The notes under the pieces are model-generated. The model saw only the letters and a list, made by a program, of their open reading frames with translations, was not told where the DNA came from and ran no database searches. From Streptomyces sp. H27-C3 (GTDB lineage Bacteria; Actinomycetota; Actinomycetes; Streptomycetales; Streptomycetaceae), in the NCBI RefSeq assembly GCF_030063415.1, contig NZ_JASITA010000044.1, forward strand, positions 1 to 59,010: a stretch of DNA of 59,010 nt, written 5' to 3'. The position numbers and the translations under genes were made by a program. This document shows, piece after piece, positions 15,511 to 23,663 of this stretch. Positions within the stretch are counted from its first letter, which is position 1; the number at the start of each line of letters is the position of its first letter.

Positions 15511-15872
15511 CGGCCCACCGCCCCGACCGGAGCGGCGGACACCGCACGGGCCGAACATTCCAACATCGTCTGTGTCGTCATCGGGCCGGTGTACACGCCA
15601 AAGCGGACACCCCCGTTTAGAGCGGTCAGGACCCTCGTTTCGTCATCCACCCGCCGACCCTGCACCGGGCCGCCTGTGGACAGAGGCCCTGACGCCCCGA
15701 TACCCCCCGGCGCTCCCGCACGGCGGGCAACAATCTTGAAATCCGTCCCGCCACACGGGATGACGCTCTCGTGAACGCCGATCCGGTGCATGAGCGGGGC
15801 GTCCGGCGCGACCATGGCGCTCACCGGTCCGCCCAGACGGAGACGGGGGCGCGGCGAAGAGGAACAGATCAT
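15507..15872 (-). CDS. Possible small leader protein upstream of rep
   Basis: A 121-codon frame from ATG 15872 whose stop overlaps the rep start (ATGA at 15507-15510), as expected for coupling. A CTCTGTCCACAGG box lies 22 bases before the ATG, the same spacing as at the second tpg and inside tap, and another box copy lies within the frame (encoding GPLSTG). The protein itself (many Arg, Pro, Gly; no recognisable domain) is unconvincing, so it may only be an untranslated leader with an accidental frame. Confidence 0.3.
   Translation of the reverse strand: MICSSSPRPRLRLGGPVSAMVAPDAPLMHRIGVHESVIPCGGTDFKIVARRAGAPGGIGASGPLSTGGPVQGRRVDDETRVLTALNGGVRFGVYTGPMTTQTMLECSARAVSAAPVGAVGR
15673..15688 (-). 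promoter_or_regulatory. GGMCTCTGTCCACAGG box, copy 3
   Basis: Minus-strand GGCCTCTGTCCACAGG in the leader of the rep operon, 163 bases before the rep ATG. An ATGAC follows after 26 bases and opens a six-codon frame. Confidence 0.5.
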
Positions 15873-16046
15873 CCGGCGAGCCTGGAGGAGCGGACCTGTG
15901 GACAGAGTCCGGGCCGCGAGGGCGTACAGCCCCCCGCGAGAAGAAGGTGCGCAAACCTGCGACGGTGTGACACCCGTGACCAAGTTGTTATGGGGAGTAA
16001 TGCCGCGAACTACGCAAATAGCATGAGCAGATCCCGTCACACGGGA
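15746..16046. promoter_or_regulatory. Two TCCCG(C/T)CACACGGGA boxes in the rep leader
   Basis: TCCCGCCACACGGGA at 15746-15760 and TCCCGTCACACGGGA at 16032-16046; the second is a perfect 6-base inverted repeat around CAC. Each is followed by CTCTCGTGNAC (15766 and about 16105). An AT-richer stretch at 15980-16025 lies between them. They are candidate operators or Rep-binding sites controlling the minus-strand rep operon. The 15873-16260 stretch otherwise holds no gene. Confidence 0.45.
15895..15910 (-). promoter_or_regulatory. GGMCTCTGTCCACAGG box, copy 4
   Basis: Minus-strand GGACTCTGTCCACAGG, 22 bases before an ATG (15872) and 222 bases upstream of copy 3. Confidence 0.5.
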
Positions 16047-16329
16047 AGCCCGCGCCCCCCGAACCGGGGTGAAACGGGCAGACTCAGGCTGACAGGGGAC
16101 ACCACTCTCGTGCACTATGAGAACGACCCACCTTCCATATAGCTGGACCGACCCGAGCCCCTCGGGGCTGGACCTGGCCAGATGTGCGGATGTGTCGGGT
16201 AAGCCCCCCTTCGTGAGAAGCGGGGCGTACTCGGACCGGGTGGGGGGAGATTTCTCCTCCCCTCCCGGTTCTGCTGAACCGCGAAGCCCCTGTGGTGGGG
16301 GCCGGGCGGGTGATGCAAGTTGCTGATCT

Positions 16330-16545
16330 GGCTGTGGTGGCCGTGGTTAGTGGCCGGTGGTGCAGGCCCTGGTTAGGGGCCGATTGGTATGAGCGGCTGG
16401 TAGCCGCAGCTCAGGACCAGCTCCAACTGGAATCTGAGCGACCGACACGGGTTTTGAGCCCGGTCGGTAGACGGGCCGCGCGAGGCCAGCGGATGGTTAG
16501 TCCGCTTCTTGGCGCGCGCGGCCGATGGCCGTTAGGTCATCCCGA
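16330..16545. ncRNA. Cluster of stem-loops with recurrent TGGTTAG loops behind parB
   Basis: A gene-free stretch with at least six hairpins: GGCC/GGCC around GTGGTTAGT (16339-16355), GGCCC/GGGCC around TGGTTAG (16365-16381), GCGGC/GCCGC around TGGTA (16393-16407), GCTCAG..CCAG/CTGG..CTGAGC (16409-16439), ACCGAC-CGGG/CCCG-GTCGGT (16441-16468), and AGCGGA/TCCGCT around TGGTTAG (16488-16506). The stems differ while the loop is kept. I cannot name an RNA family; it may be a structured RNA, a protein-binding array, or a compound terminator of the parAB operon. Confidence 0.4.
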
Positions 16546-17755
16546 CCCCCTTGATTCCGAGGCCGGCGTCGGCGTCCGCGGAAGCGGCCGGGGCAATGTG
16601 ATCATCTTGCTCAAACGGCTGGGTAGGGCCCGGAGTTCCACCCGCAGACGGGGACGGAACGCGAGGCATCTCCGATTCGGTAAGGAGTCTGCCAAGGAGT
16701 GCCTGGGCGTCTGGCGCCATCCTCCGCTGGATGAGTCGGTGGACGGCGTGGGCATCGGACCAGGACACCCTGTCCGGGATCGTTTCGCCGCTAGGGGAGG
16801 ACGACATTTTCAGAACGCCGTTCTGAACTGCGCTCGCACTCGGTTCCGGAACGGCGTTGTGAAGGCCAGGCTTGGAAGCTTCGGGAGGGGCACCGCGCGG
16901 GGCCTTCCGGGCGAGGCGCTTTGCCTCAGCTGTCTGCTGCGCTTCGGATCGCTTCGCGTCAGCTGCGGCCCGCTGCTCCTCAGCGGGAAGATGGCCAACG
17001 CCCCGCAGGTGGGAGACCATGCGTTTGCCGTCTTCAAGGTCCCGCTGCAGTTCCGGCGTCAGTTTCAGCAAGGACAATCGCTGAGAGACCCACACCTGAG
17101 TGACATCGAGGACTTCTGCCACTCTTTCCTGAGACCCGTAAAAGGCGATGAGGTCCCTGAGCGCCTGGGCAGTCTCGAGTGGCTCATGCTCTTTGCGGAG
17201 CGCGTTGGCGACTAGGGCGGATTCGAGGACTTCCTCGGGGCTCGTACCAAGCTGGTCGTTGACGACGACCTTCAGCACGGCCAGACCGGCTTCGGTCGCG
17301 GCGGCCAAACGCCGGTTGCCGTCGATGACGACGTACTGGGCGGCGGCGGGAAGCTTGGCCTGCTGGTCGGGCTTGGCCGCAAGGTACGCGGCACGGGTCA
17401 TGACGGCGGCTGGCTGCAGCTGACCACGGCGTTTCATGCTGGCACCGAGGCGGGTGACATCGCCTAGATCGTCACGGGGGTTGTCCGGGTTGTGGCACAC
17501 CTCTGCGAGGGGCAGTTCCGTAGGAGGGCCGACGGTTGGGGCCGGACGGCGCATCCCCATGGGGGTGGGCACTTCCCCCGCAGCGATCCTGCGCGCCTGG
17601 GCTTCCTCCCACTCACGCATCTCCCGCTCGTCGTCGCTCTCCTCGCCGGAACCGAGTCCGTAGTGGGCGAGAAGGTCATTGCGGGTGGGCTCGTCCGGGT
17701 CGCGTTCCTCGCTCTGGTAGCGGGGAACGGTGTCCTTCTTGCGTCGGGTCGTCAC
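16532..17755 (-). CDS. parB: ParB-family partition protein
   Basis: 407 residues from ATG 17755, overlapping the parA stop. After an acidic N-terminus comes the ParB/Spo0J core: ELPLAEVCHNPDNPRDDLGD (about 80-99), MKRRGQLQPAAVM, the YVVIDGNRRLAAATEAGL motif equivalent to the GERRxRA CTPase box (about 142-159), then the helix-turn-helix (YGSQERVAEVLDVTQVWVSQ, LSLLKLTPELQ). It would load on parS sites near its own genes and be pulled apart by ParA. The C-terminal third is variable and Pro/Ser-rich. Internal perfect palindromes (16809-16827 and 16843-16852) could be its site. Confidence 0.93.
   Translation of the reverse strand: MTTRRKKDTVPRYQSEERDPDEPTRNDLLAHYGLGSGEESDDEREMREWEEAQARRIAAGEVPTPMGMRRPAPTVGPPTELPLAEVCHNPDNPRDDLGDVTRLGASMKRRGQLQPAAVMTRAAYLAAKPDQQAKLPAAAQYVVIDGNRRLAAATEAGLAVLKVVVNDQLGTSPEEVLESALVANALRKEHEPLETAQALRDLIAFYGSQERVAEVLDVTQVWVSQRLSLLKLTPELQRDLEDGKRMVSHLRGVGHLPAEEQRAAADAKRSEAQQTAEAKRLARKAPRGAPPEASKPGLHNAVPEPSASAVQNGVLKMSSSPSGETIPDRVSWSDAHAVHRLIQRRMAPDAQALLGRLLTESEMPRVPSPSAGGTPGPTQPFEQDDHIAPAASADADAGLGIKGVGMT
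16809..16852. repeat. Palindromes inside parB (candidate centromere)
   Basis: TTCAGAACGCCGTTCTGAA at 16809-16827 is a perfect 19-bp palindrome, followed by GTTCCGGAAC at 16843-16852. Both lie in the parB coding sequence, in the variable region after the helix-turn-helix. Confidence 0.4.
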
Positions 17756-18903
17756 GCCGCCAGCTCCTTTGCCATACTCCGCAGTCCGCCCACAAGTTCA
17801 CACTCCGGCGCCCATTCGAAGAGCGGCGTGTGATTGTCCGTCGCGTCGCGCTGCTCCTTCAAATCGCCGAACAACGCCAGGACGCCGGGGTGAGTGCGCT
17901 CCTCCCACTCCTCCCGCTTCCTCTGCACGGAGGCGCCGCGTCGACCGTCGTAGGCGTTGATGATGAAGCCCAGCTCGTCGACCTGGACCCGCGTCATCCG
18001 CATCAGATCCAGTCGCTGGTTGTTGAACAGGTCGTACGCCTCAAAGGAAGGAGTGTCGGCCCACACCGGCATCAGGACACCGGTCCGGTCTGCGAGTTCG
18101 CCCTCACGACGCTGGACGTAGTGCATCGCGATATCCATCGACAAACCGAGACTGGGCGGGCCATCAAGGATGATCACGTCGTAATCCTTCTCGACCGGCT
18201 CCAGGGCGCGGGCGAGAGACTCCTCACGGCCCGTGCGCATCGCACTCATCACAGCGTCGAAGAGAAATGCGTCGTTGCAGGCCGGGAGCAGGTGCAGGCG
18301 CCCGGCGAAGCGCTCTTGCGGCATGACGACAATGGAACGGCGGATGTGACGGCGCGCGTTGCCCAACATGTGCGCCAGCAGGCTCGCGCCGGTGTTGATC
18401 GGGATCAGCTTCTGTCCCAGCCGGCGGGTCATGTGCCCCTGAGGGTCATAGTCGATCAGCAGCACCCTCAGACCCAGCGCTTCGGCGAATGCCTGGGCAA
18501 GCCCGGCGGCGATGAAACTCTTTCCCACCCCGCCCTTCTGAAGCGCGACCAGGATCCGCTGCACCGGCTGCGCCAGGAGGTGCTTGGCCGGGGACGGGTG
18601 GCTGATCAGCCAGTTGGTGATGGCCTGGGCGATTCCCTGCACCTTGGTGATGCCCCGACAGTCGCACTCAGCGACGAAGCGAGCCACGCCACCGGCCGGG
18701 AGGTAAGTGCCCCACGACCGTGCGCCCTTGACCTCGACAGGCTCGGCACCCGGGTTCTCGTACCAGAGCCCCAGCGCGTGGGTAGCGGCGTCGGAGACAT
18801 TCAAGCCGTGCTCCGTCGCCCGGATCTTCAGATCGCGGCGCATCTCTGGGGTGAGGTTCACTACCAGTTTATCAAGGGGAGCCTCGCCGCTCGAAGTCGT
18901 CAT
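17752..18903 (-). CDS. parA: ParA-family partition ATPase with an N-terminal extension
   Basis: 383 residues from ATG 18903. Residues about 10-60 form a small N-terminal module (LVVNLTPEMRRDLKIRATEH) that resembles a ribbon-helix-helix DNA-binding fold. The deviant Walker A motif KGGVGKS is at 123-129; Walker A' LLIDYDPQGH and Walker B VIILDGPPSLG follow. An N-terminal DNA-binding part suggests autoregulation, as in type Ia ParA proteins. It is upstream of parB with an ATGA overlap, forming a complete parAB operon. Upstream (18904-19045) lies its likely promoter region, in which I see no clear operator. Confidence 0.95.
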   Translation of the reverse strand: MTTSSGEAPLDKLVVNLTPEMRRDLKIRATEHGLNVSDAATHALGLWYENPGAEPVEVKGARSWGTYLPAGGVARFVAECDCRGITKVQGIAQAITNWLISHPSPAKHLLAQPVQRILVALQKGGVGKSFIAAGLAQAFAEALGLRVLLIDYDPQGHMTRRLGQKLIPINTGASLLAHMLGNARRHIRRSIVVMPQERFAGRLHLLPACNDAFLFDAVMSAMRTGREESLARALEPVEKDYDVIILDGPPSLGLSMDIAMHYVQRREGELADRTGVLMPVWADTPSFEAYDLFNNQRLDLMRMTRVQVDELGFIINAYDGRRGASVQRKREEWEERTHPGVLALFGDLKEQRDATDNHTPLFEWAPECELVGGLRSMAKELAA

Positions 18904-19045
18904 GCGGGCAACTTACCAATTATCTTCGTGTGACACGCCGATGACGTACCGACAAGATGCTGTTCATGCTGATGGAACCGGGAAGTATGGAACCAAGTGC
19001 CTTCAGCGAGGGTGAGCAACTGGACGTCGCCGAAGCGCCACTCCG

Positions 19046-19513
19046 TCATGACAGTCCTCCTAGATGGGCGTTGACCGCCTTCGCGGCCGCCGCCAGTTCG
19101 GGCAACTCCACGACCGTCACCCCGGCCTCCACCAGCTCCTCGTAGCCGACGCAGTCGTCGACGAACAGCGACGGCTCCCGCCAGGCGATGACGACGCGCG
19201 GGATGCCGGCCTCGAGGATCCGCTGCGCGCACGGCGTACGGGAGGCGCTGCGCTGGGAGCAGGGCTCCAGCGTGCTGTAGATCGTGGCCCTCGTGAGGCG
19301 CGGGTCGTCATCGGAGAGTTGAGCGAGGGCGACCTCTTCCGCATGCTCGTGTGGCCCGGTCGCCCGGGAGTAGCCGGACGCCAGCTCGGTGCTGTCCTCG
19401 CCGACGATGACCGCGCCGACCGAGTAGGCCCCTGCGGCCGGCGGGCACAGCGCGGCGAGGTCGATTGCACGCTGCATCCAGCGCAGGTCCTGGTCTCGGT
19501 CGGGTGCGTACAT
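19046..19513 (-). CDS. RibD-type pyrimidine deaminase (stand-alone deaminase half)
   Basis: 155 residues. The zinc-deaminase signature is intact: PHEHAEEVAL (HAE, about 54-62) and TLEPCSQRSASRTPCAQRIL (PC...C, about 80-100). This is the fold of RibD/CMP-dCMP deaminases, which in riboflavin synthesis deaminate 2,5-diamino-6-ribosylamino-pyrimidinone phosphate. The next upstream gene is the matching reductase, touching at 19513, so the two together equal a split bifunctional RibD. No other riboflavin genes are here; a role in a modified nucleotide or pterin pathway, or in regulation, is possible. Confidence 0.85.
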   Translation of the reverse strand: MYAPDRDQDLRWMQRAIDLAALCPPAAGAYSVGAVIVGEDSTELASGYSRATGPHEHAEEVALAQLSDDDPRLTRATIYSTLEPCSQRSASRTPCAQRILEAGIPRVVIAWREPSLFVDDCVGYEELVEAGVTVVELPELAAAAKAVNAHLGGLS

Positions 19514-20193
19514 CAGCCGCGCTCCTTCGGGGCGTAGCGGACGAAGACGACGTCGTCGATCGCGCGGACTTCCAGGACCTTCATCCGGGCAGTCGTCCCG
19601 CCCGGGTAGTCGCCGGCACCGAGGAACCGTGCCGCTTCGGGCTGGCCCACGAGCAGCGGGGCGATGGCGAGATGGACCTCATCAGCCAGGCTCTGCGCCA
19701 TGAGCTGGGTGTGGATCGTGCCGCCGCCCTCCACCATGAGCCGGTCGACGCCGCGGCGACCGAGCTCATCAAGGACCAGGCCCCAGTCGAGCTCGGTGCC
19801 GACGCTGACCACGTCGGCCAGATCGCCCAGGGTGGCGCGCACCTTCTCCACCGCGCCCTCCACGGTGACCACGAGCTTCTTGCCGCCGTGGTGCCAAAAC
19901 TTGAGATCTGCGGACAGATCACCGCTTGCGGTGACGGTCACCTTCAGCGGGAATTCAGGCTTGCCCTCGGAGACGCGCTGAGCTCGCCGCGCGTCGCTGT
20001 TCACCAGCAGGCGGGGGTTGTCCCGGCGCATGGTGGTCGCGCCGATCAGGATCGCGTCGGATTCGGCGCGGACCTGATCGACGCGGTCGAAGTCTGCCGC
20101 GTTGGACAGGCGCAGCCGCTCGGGGCTGGTGTCGTCCAGGTAGCCGTCGACCGATGTGGCCGCGGAGAGGATGACGTACGGACGCGTGGTCAT
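19513..20193 (-). CDS. RibD C-terminal reductase (dihydrofolate-reductase fold)
   Basis: 226 residues. The sequence begins RPYVILSAATSVDGYLDD, has SDAILIGATTMRRDNPRLLV (about 45-65), then DRLMVEGGGTIHTQLMAQSLADEV near residue 150 and the late LLVGQPEAARFLG. These are the hallmarks of the NADPH-dependent pyrimidinone reductase domain (RibD C-terminal). It normally reduces the ribosyl side chain after the deaminase step. It is coupled to the deaminase gene and just behind the XRE regulator (gap 3 bases). Confidence 0.9.
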   Translation of the reverse strand: MTTRPYVILSAATSVDGYLDDTSPERLRLSNAADFDRVDQVRAESDAILIGATTMRRDNPRLLVNSDARRAQRVSEGKPEFPLKVTVTASGDLSADLKFWHHGGKKLVVTVEGAVEKVRATLGDLADVVSVGTELDWGLVLDELGRRGVDRLMVEGGGTIHTQLMAQSLADEVHLAIAPLLVGQPEAARFLGAGDYPGGTTARMKVLEVRAIDDVVFVRYAPKERG

Positions 20194-20196
20194 CTG

Positions 20197-21642
20197 CTAG
20201 GCATCCATTTCTGTTTCGTGGACAAGTACGGCGTTGAAGGAAGAGCGGAAGTCGGCGACTTCGGGGAGCTGGCTCCAGGTGGTCAGCCCTTGATCCAGCC
20301 GAGCGAGCTCGTGAATGATCCGTCCGCTTCCTGTGTCCTCTGCGATGGCGAGGGCGTCCAGGCCGACGGCGGCGGCCTGCTCCGGAGCTCCCGCGCCGGC
20401 GTGTGCGACGGCCTCGCGCGCGAGGTAGACACCCCGGTCCCGGTGGTAGTCGTCGGGCAGGGAACGGATCGCCGCGGCGAACGCATCCGCCGCGTCAGCG
20501 TGTTTGCCCATCACCTCCAGGCCCTGCGCGCGGTGCACCTCGACGTAGGACGCGTTGAGCCACACGCCCCAGGGGCTCGGGTCGCTCGCCACGCTGTCGA
20601 GCGCGTTGTGCACCTGGTCGATAGACCGCGCGCTGGCTGAGGACTCGCCTCGCAGGGCGTGCCCGTACGAGGCGTAGGTCTGCCCGACGGCAGCAAGCCG
20701 GCTGCGCGGCCGCGCCATGCGCTGAGCGGCCTCCGCAAGGTCGACCACATCCGCCAAGTCCCTGGTGTCGCCCGCCAGCTGCGCCTTGCGCGCCATCACG
20801 TAGGTGGTGAGCTCGTTGTCGTCCACGCCGTGCGACCAGGTGAGCGCGCGGTCCAGCCAGTACTGAGCCCGCTCGTTGTTGCCCAGGTCCTGGTAGAGCC
20901 AGGACGTGAACTCCGCGAACTGGGTCTGGAGCTCCATCAGGTTCCGGCTGTCCGAGCCGCTCGCCTCGCGGCGCAGCGTCTGGATGACCTCGATGTGGGC
21001 CCGTGCCGTACGGAGCACCTGGCGGGGGCCAACGAGGTTGTCGGAGTCGATGAGACGACGACGCGTCTTGTGCAGGTGCTCCAGGGGCGTCGACCCGTAC
21101 GTGGATGCTGCCCGTGCCCGTCGTACCAGCCCTGCCACCGCACCCGGGTCCGCGACTGCCGGCGTTCCCACGCCGAACGCGGCCCCCGCTCCCAGCCCCA
21201 CCCCACTGCGCAGCAGAGCGCGCCGATCGAGCGACACAAAAACCACCTGTCCATCACGTAGGCGACAGGGGACGGAGATCCCCTCATCGTCAGACGTTGC
21301 CTGCCCGGACAAGGCCGTCGCCAGGTCAAACGACGGTTTGGATACATGGACCCCTGAACTGGATACATGGGACCGCTCGGATACATCGGCCTTGCCGATG
21401 CGCTCCCAGAGCTCGATCAACAGGTGCCGCGCATCGAGGGCCGCGTCCAGCACTTCGGCGTCGGCCAGACGCGGGACGCGCTCTGCGTGCTCAAGTTTCG
21501 CCAGCTGAGAGTGGCTGATGAACGTCGTCTCCGAGAGGTCGCGCAGGCTGATTTTGCGGCCGTTGCGGAGCTCGCGGACCATCCAACCCCAGTAGTGCAG
21601 GGGCGACTTCTCGGGCGTCAGCGCCTTCGGTCGCTGCCCCAT
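20197..21642 (-). CDS. XRE-family regulator with a TPR-like C-terminal region
   Basis: 481 residues. A helix-turn-helix near residues 18-60 (LRNGRKISLRDLSETTFISH, then LAKLEHAERVPRLADAEVL) is followed by a hydrophobic Ala/Gly stretch (LLRSGVGLGAGAAFGVGTPA, about 140-160) that resembles a Tat-like or membrane segment. Behind it is a long helical region of TPR type (for example WLYQDLGNNERAQYWLDRAL, KHADAADAFAAAIRSLPDDY). This architecture is frequent in Streptomyces regulators next to small operons. It is directly upstream of the RibD pair in the same direction and probably controls it. Confidence 0.85.
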   Translation of the reverse strand: MGQRPKALTPEKSPLHYWGWMVRELRNGRKISLRDLSETTFISHSQLAKLEHAERVPRLADAEVLDAALDARHLLIELWERIGKADVSERSHVSSSGVHVSKPSFDLATALSGQATSDDEGISVPCRLRDGQVVFVSLDRRALLRSGVGLGAGAAFGVGTPAVADPGAVAGLVRRARAASTYGSTPLEHLHKTRRRLIDSDNLVGPRQVLRTARAHIEVIQTLRREASGSDSRNLMELQTQFAEFTSWLYQDLGNNERAQYWLDRALTWSHGVDDNELTTYVMARKAQLAGDTRDLADVVDLAEAAQRMARPRSRLAAVGQTYASYGHALRGESSASARSIDQVHNALDSVASDPSPWGVWLNASYVEVHRAQGLEVMGKHADAADAFAAAIRSLPDDYHRDRGVYLAREAVAHAGAGAPEQAAAVGLDALAIAEDTGSGRIIHELARLDQGLTTWSQLPEVADFRSSFNAVLVHETEMDA

Positions 21643-21764
21643 TTCACCCCCCTCTCATGTGTCCATGTCGCCAGTATCTCTGGCTACATGCCGGGCCTAG
21701 CACGGCCTCCTGGCTCAGGTCTAGAAATCAATCACCAGCGAAAACGACTCCAGCCAGGAGGTGT

Positions 21765-22328
21765 TCAGTGAACGTGTTGCTTCTCGGTAGGCCGCTCAGT
21801 CAGATCGTGAGTGGAGTTCCGCTCAGCGCGACGCTGAGCGAGCCAGCCGGACTTGCGATGCGACGGGGACTCAGTCCTGATGTACTCGAATCCGCGGTCG
21901 ACGTAGTACTTCTGGAGACCGTGGTTGGTGCGCCAGCAGTCGATGCGAACCCAGGTTCGGCCCTCGGCTGCGGCTACATCATCAGCCCACGCCAGAATCC
22001 GGTCGCCGAGCCCGTTTCCGGAAGCGGAGCGGGCGACGATCAGCTTGTAGAGGTAGAAGGCGGACTCTGGCTGGTCGCTCGCGCGCCAGAAATCAGGGTC
22101 GGCAGGTCCGCGGCTCACAGTGGCAACGACGGCCCCCTGGTCGTCCGTGACCACCCAGGAGCGCCCGTCGTCGATGGTGGCTCGCCAGCGTTCGAGGGCG
22201 CGGCCGGCGATCTCCGAATGGGACCACTGGTCCGTGCCGACCGAGGAGAGCCAGCCTTCCGCCTCGGTGCGCAGCGCCATCAGCGCATCGACATCGGAAG
22301 TACTGGCGGGGCGGATGCGGTAGCCCAC
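21765..22328 (-). CDS. GNAT-family N-acetyltransferase
   Basis: 187 residues. It has the GNAT layout: N-terminal YRIRPASTSDVDALMALRTE, the central strand WVVTDDQGAVVATVSR, motif A with LYKLIVARSASGNGLGDRIL (acetyl-CoA pyrophosphate loop, R/Q-x-x-G-x-G/A form), and WRTNHGLQKYYVDRGFEYIR (motif B). The substrate cannot be told. It follows the GntR gene with 3 bases between, so both are one operon. Confidence 0.9.
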   Translation of the reverse strand: MGYRIRPASTSDVDALMALRTEAEGWLSSVGTDQWSHSEIAGRALERWRATIDDGRSWVVTDDQGAVVATVSRGPADPDFWRASDQPESAFYLYKLIVARSASGNGLGDRILAWADDVAAAEGRTWVRIDCWRTNHGLQKYYVDRGFEYIRTESPSHRKSGWLAQRRAERNSTHDLTERPTEKQHVH

Positions 22329-22331
22329 GGA

Positions 22332-23090
22332 TCAAGCCTCCATTTCGTAGATCAGGACGTGCCGGTCGCCAGGAGCGATCGACACCATGCAACGAACCGG
22401 GCGGTCGTCGCCGTACCCGATGCGTGTGTGCTGGGCGACAGGGGTGGCGACTGGGAGCTTGAGTTCGCGGCTCTCATCGGGCAGGGGCATGCGAACGGTG
22501 ATCTCGTCTCGAAGTCTGCGCTGCGGGAAGCCGCTGGCAGCGAGGATCCCGCCGTTCATCGTCACGGTTCTCTCCTCCATCAGCGGTGTGCCGCGAGCGA
22601 TGTCCTCCGGGAACCACGAGGTCGACAGTTGGAAAGGGACGTCGTCGATCGTCCGGATGCGGTGCCGGCGCACGACCAGTTCATGGACGGGGAGCTCCAG
22701 GCGTTCGGCCACGTAGCTAGGTGCCGGCTCGATGGAGACCTTGATGGTCTCGCCGGGGGTTCGTCCCTGTTCTTCGACCCCCAGGCCCCAGGCGTCTACG
22801 CCCCTGGCGGGATCGTCGCCTCGCTCACCTCGCTCGAATTTGCTCAGCTCCCACTTGAGCGATTCGGTACGCCGGACCGTACGTCCCAGCCGCCCACGTC
22901 CTTCGGTGACGAGACCGTCCTGCACCAGCCGAGTAACGGCGGTGCGGATGGTGGAGCGGCTGACGCCGTGCTCCTCCGCGAGCGCGAACTCGCCAGGGAG
23001 TTGATCTCCAGGGCCTAGCGACCCTTCGTCGATTTTGCGGCGGAGGTCGTCGTAGACGGACTCCCACCGCGCTCTGCGGCTGTTGCTCAT
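22332..23090 (-). CDS. GntR/HutC-family transcriptional regulator
   Basis: 252 residues. The winged helix at about 8-70 (VYDDLRRKIDEGSLGPGDQL, AEEHGVSRSTIRTAVTRL, DGLVTEGRGRLGRTV) is followed by a UTRA ligand-binding domain (about 95-245, with AERLELPVHELVVRRHRIRT, VPFQLSTSWFPEDIARGTPL). In integrative element pSAM2 the GntR protein KorSA represses transfer genes; the position here, before the transfer unit, makes a similar role possible. Two palindromes upstream (23113-23159) match a GntR operator shape. Confidence 0.92.
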   Translation of the reverse strand: MSNSRRARWESVYDDLRRKIDEGSLGPGDQLPGEFALAEEHGVSRSTIRTAVTRLVQDGLVTEGRGRLGRTVRRTESLKWELSKFERGERGDDPARGVDAWGLGVEEQGRTPGETIKVSIEPAPSYVAERLELPVHELVVRRHRIRTIDDVPFQLSTSWFPEDIARGTPLMEERTVTMNGGILAASGFPQRRLRDEITVRMPLPDESRELKLPVATPVAQHTRIGYGDDRPVRCMVSIAPGDRHVLIYEMEA

Positions 23091-23112
23091 AGATCCATCT
23101 TCGCAAATGTTG

Positions 23113-23159
23113 GTTCTGTAGGTACAGAACCTTGACGGCGAATTTTTCTGTACCTACAG
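23113..23159. promoter_or_regulatory. Paired GntR-type operators
   Basis: GTTCTGTAGGTACAGAAC at 23113-23130 and CTGTACCTACAG at 23148-23159, both CTGTA-NN-TACAG, separated by 17 bases and lying 22-69 bases upstream of the GntR gene start. Autoregulation by the GntR protein is the natural reading. They also face the plus-strand gene at 23283. Confidence 0.8.
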
Positions 23160-23282
23160 TACCGACATAAGCGCTAAGCGATCGACCGATCACGCAGGGC
23201 CTCTGGTTTGACCTGCACGAATGCACCTGATCGACGTGGCCCGGCCTTCGGATCGGGCGCCTACCGAAGGGAGCACCACCTC

Positions 23283-23663
23283 ATGAACGTCACCCGCCGC
23301 CCCGCCGCCAGCCTCGCCACCGAGCACTTCGACACGGAGACGCTCGCGCTCCTGGAGGCGGTCGAGGTGCCGCTCCCCGACTTCGCCAGCATTGACCTGG
23401 ACGTCGCCTTCGGCACGCCGCTGGAGATGTACGCGGCCGGCCCGCTGCCCCACGAGCATCTGGACGGTTTGGACATCACCGCCGCCATCGCCGCGATCGA
23501 GGCCCGCGAGAACCGGATGCTCGCCGCCCGCGACATCGTCGCCACCGACCCGACCCCCACCGAGCTGGTGCGCGAGCGCCTGGTCGACGTGCTCCTCCCC
23601 TACGCCGCGCAGCTGCGCCTCACGGGGCCGGCCGCCGCGGCGCCTCTGCCGCTCGCGGCCTGA
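23283..23663 (+). CDS. Hypothetical protein, first plus-strand gene before the transfer unit
   Basis: 126 residues from ATG 23283, preceded by the ribosome-binding sequence AAGGGA. Acidic and Ala/Leu-rich with probable helices (DITAAIAAIEARENRMLAAR, ELVRERLVDVLLPYAAQLRL). No domain recognised. It is divergent from GntR and shares its operator region, so it is probably under GntR control. Confidence 0.65.
   Translation: MNVTRRPAASLATEHFDTETLALLEAVEVPLPDFASIDLDVAFGTPLEMYAAGPLPHEHLDGLDITAAIAAIEARENRMLAARDIVATDPTPTELVRERLVDVLLPYAAQLRLTGPAAAAPLPLAA

Noticed and set aside
12472..15774. Plus-strand frame of 1100 codons
   Set aside because: Antisense to the rep and DciA-like genes, with very high Arg and Pro content and no recognisable motif.
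15507..16115. 202-codon minus-strand gene upstream of rep
   Set aside because: The long version has no ribosome-binding site or protein-like N-terminus; only the part from 15872 was kept, at low confidence.
16393..16470. tRNA gene in the stem-loop cluster
   Set aside because: Loops resemble D-loops, but there is no T-arm with a TTCRANY-type loop, no acceptor stem and no anticodon arm in register.
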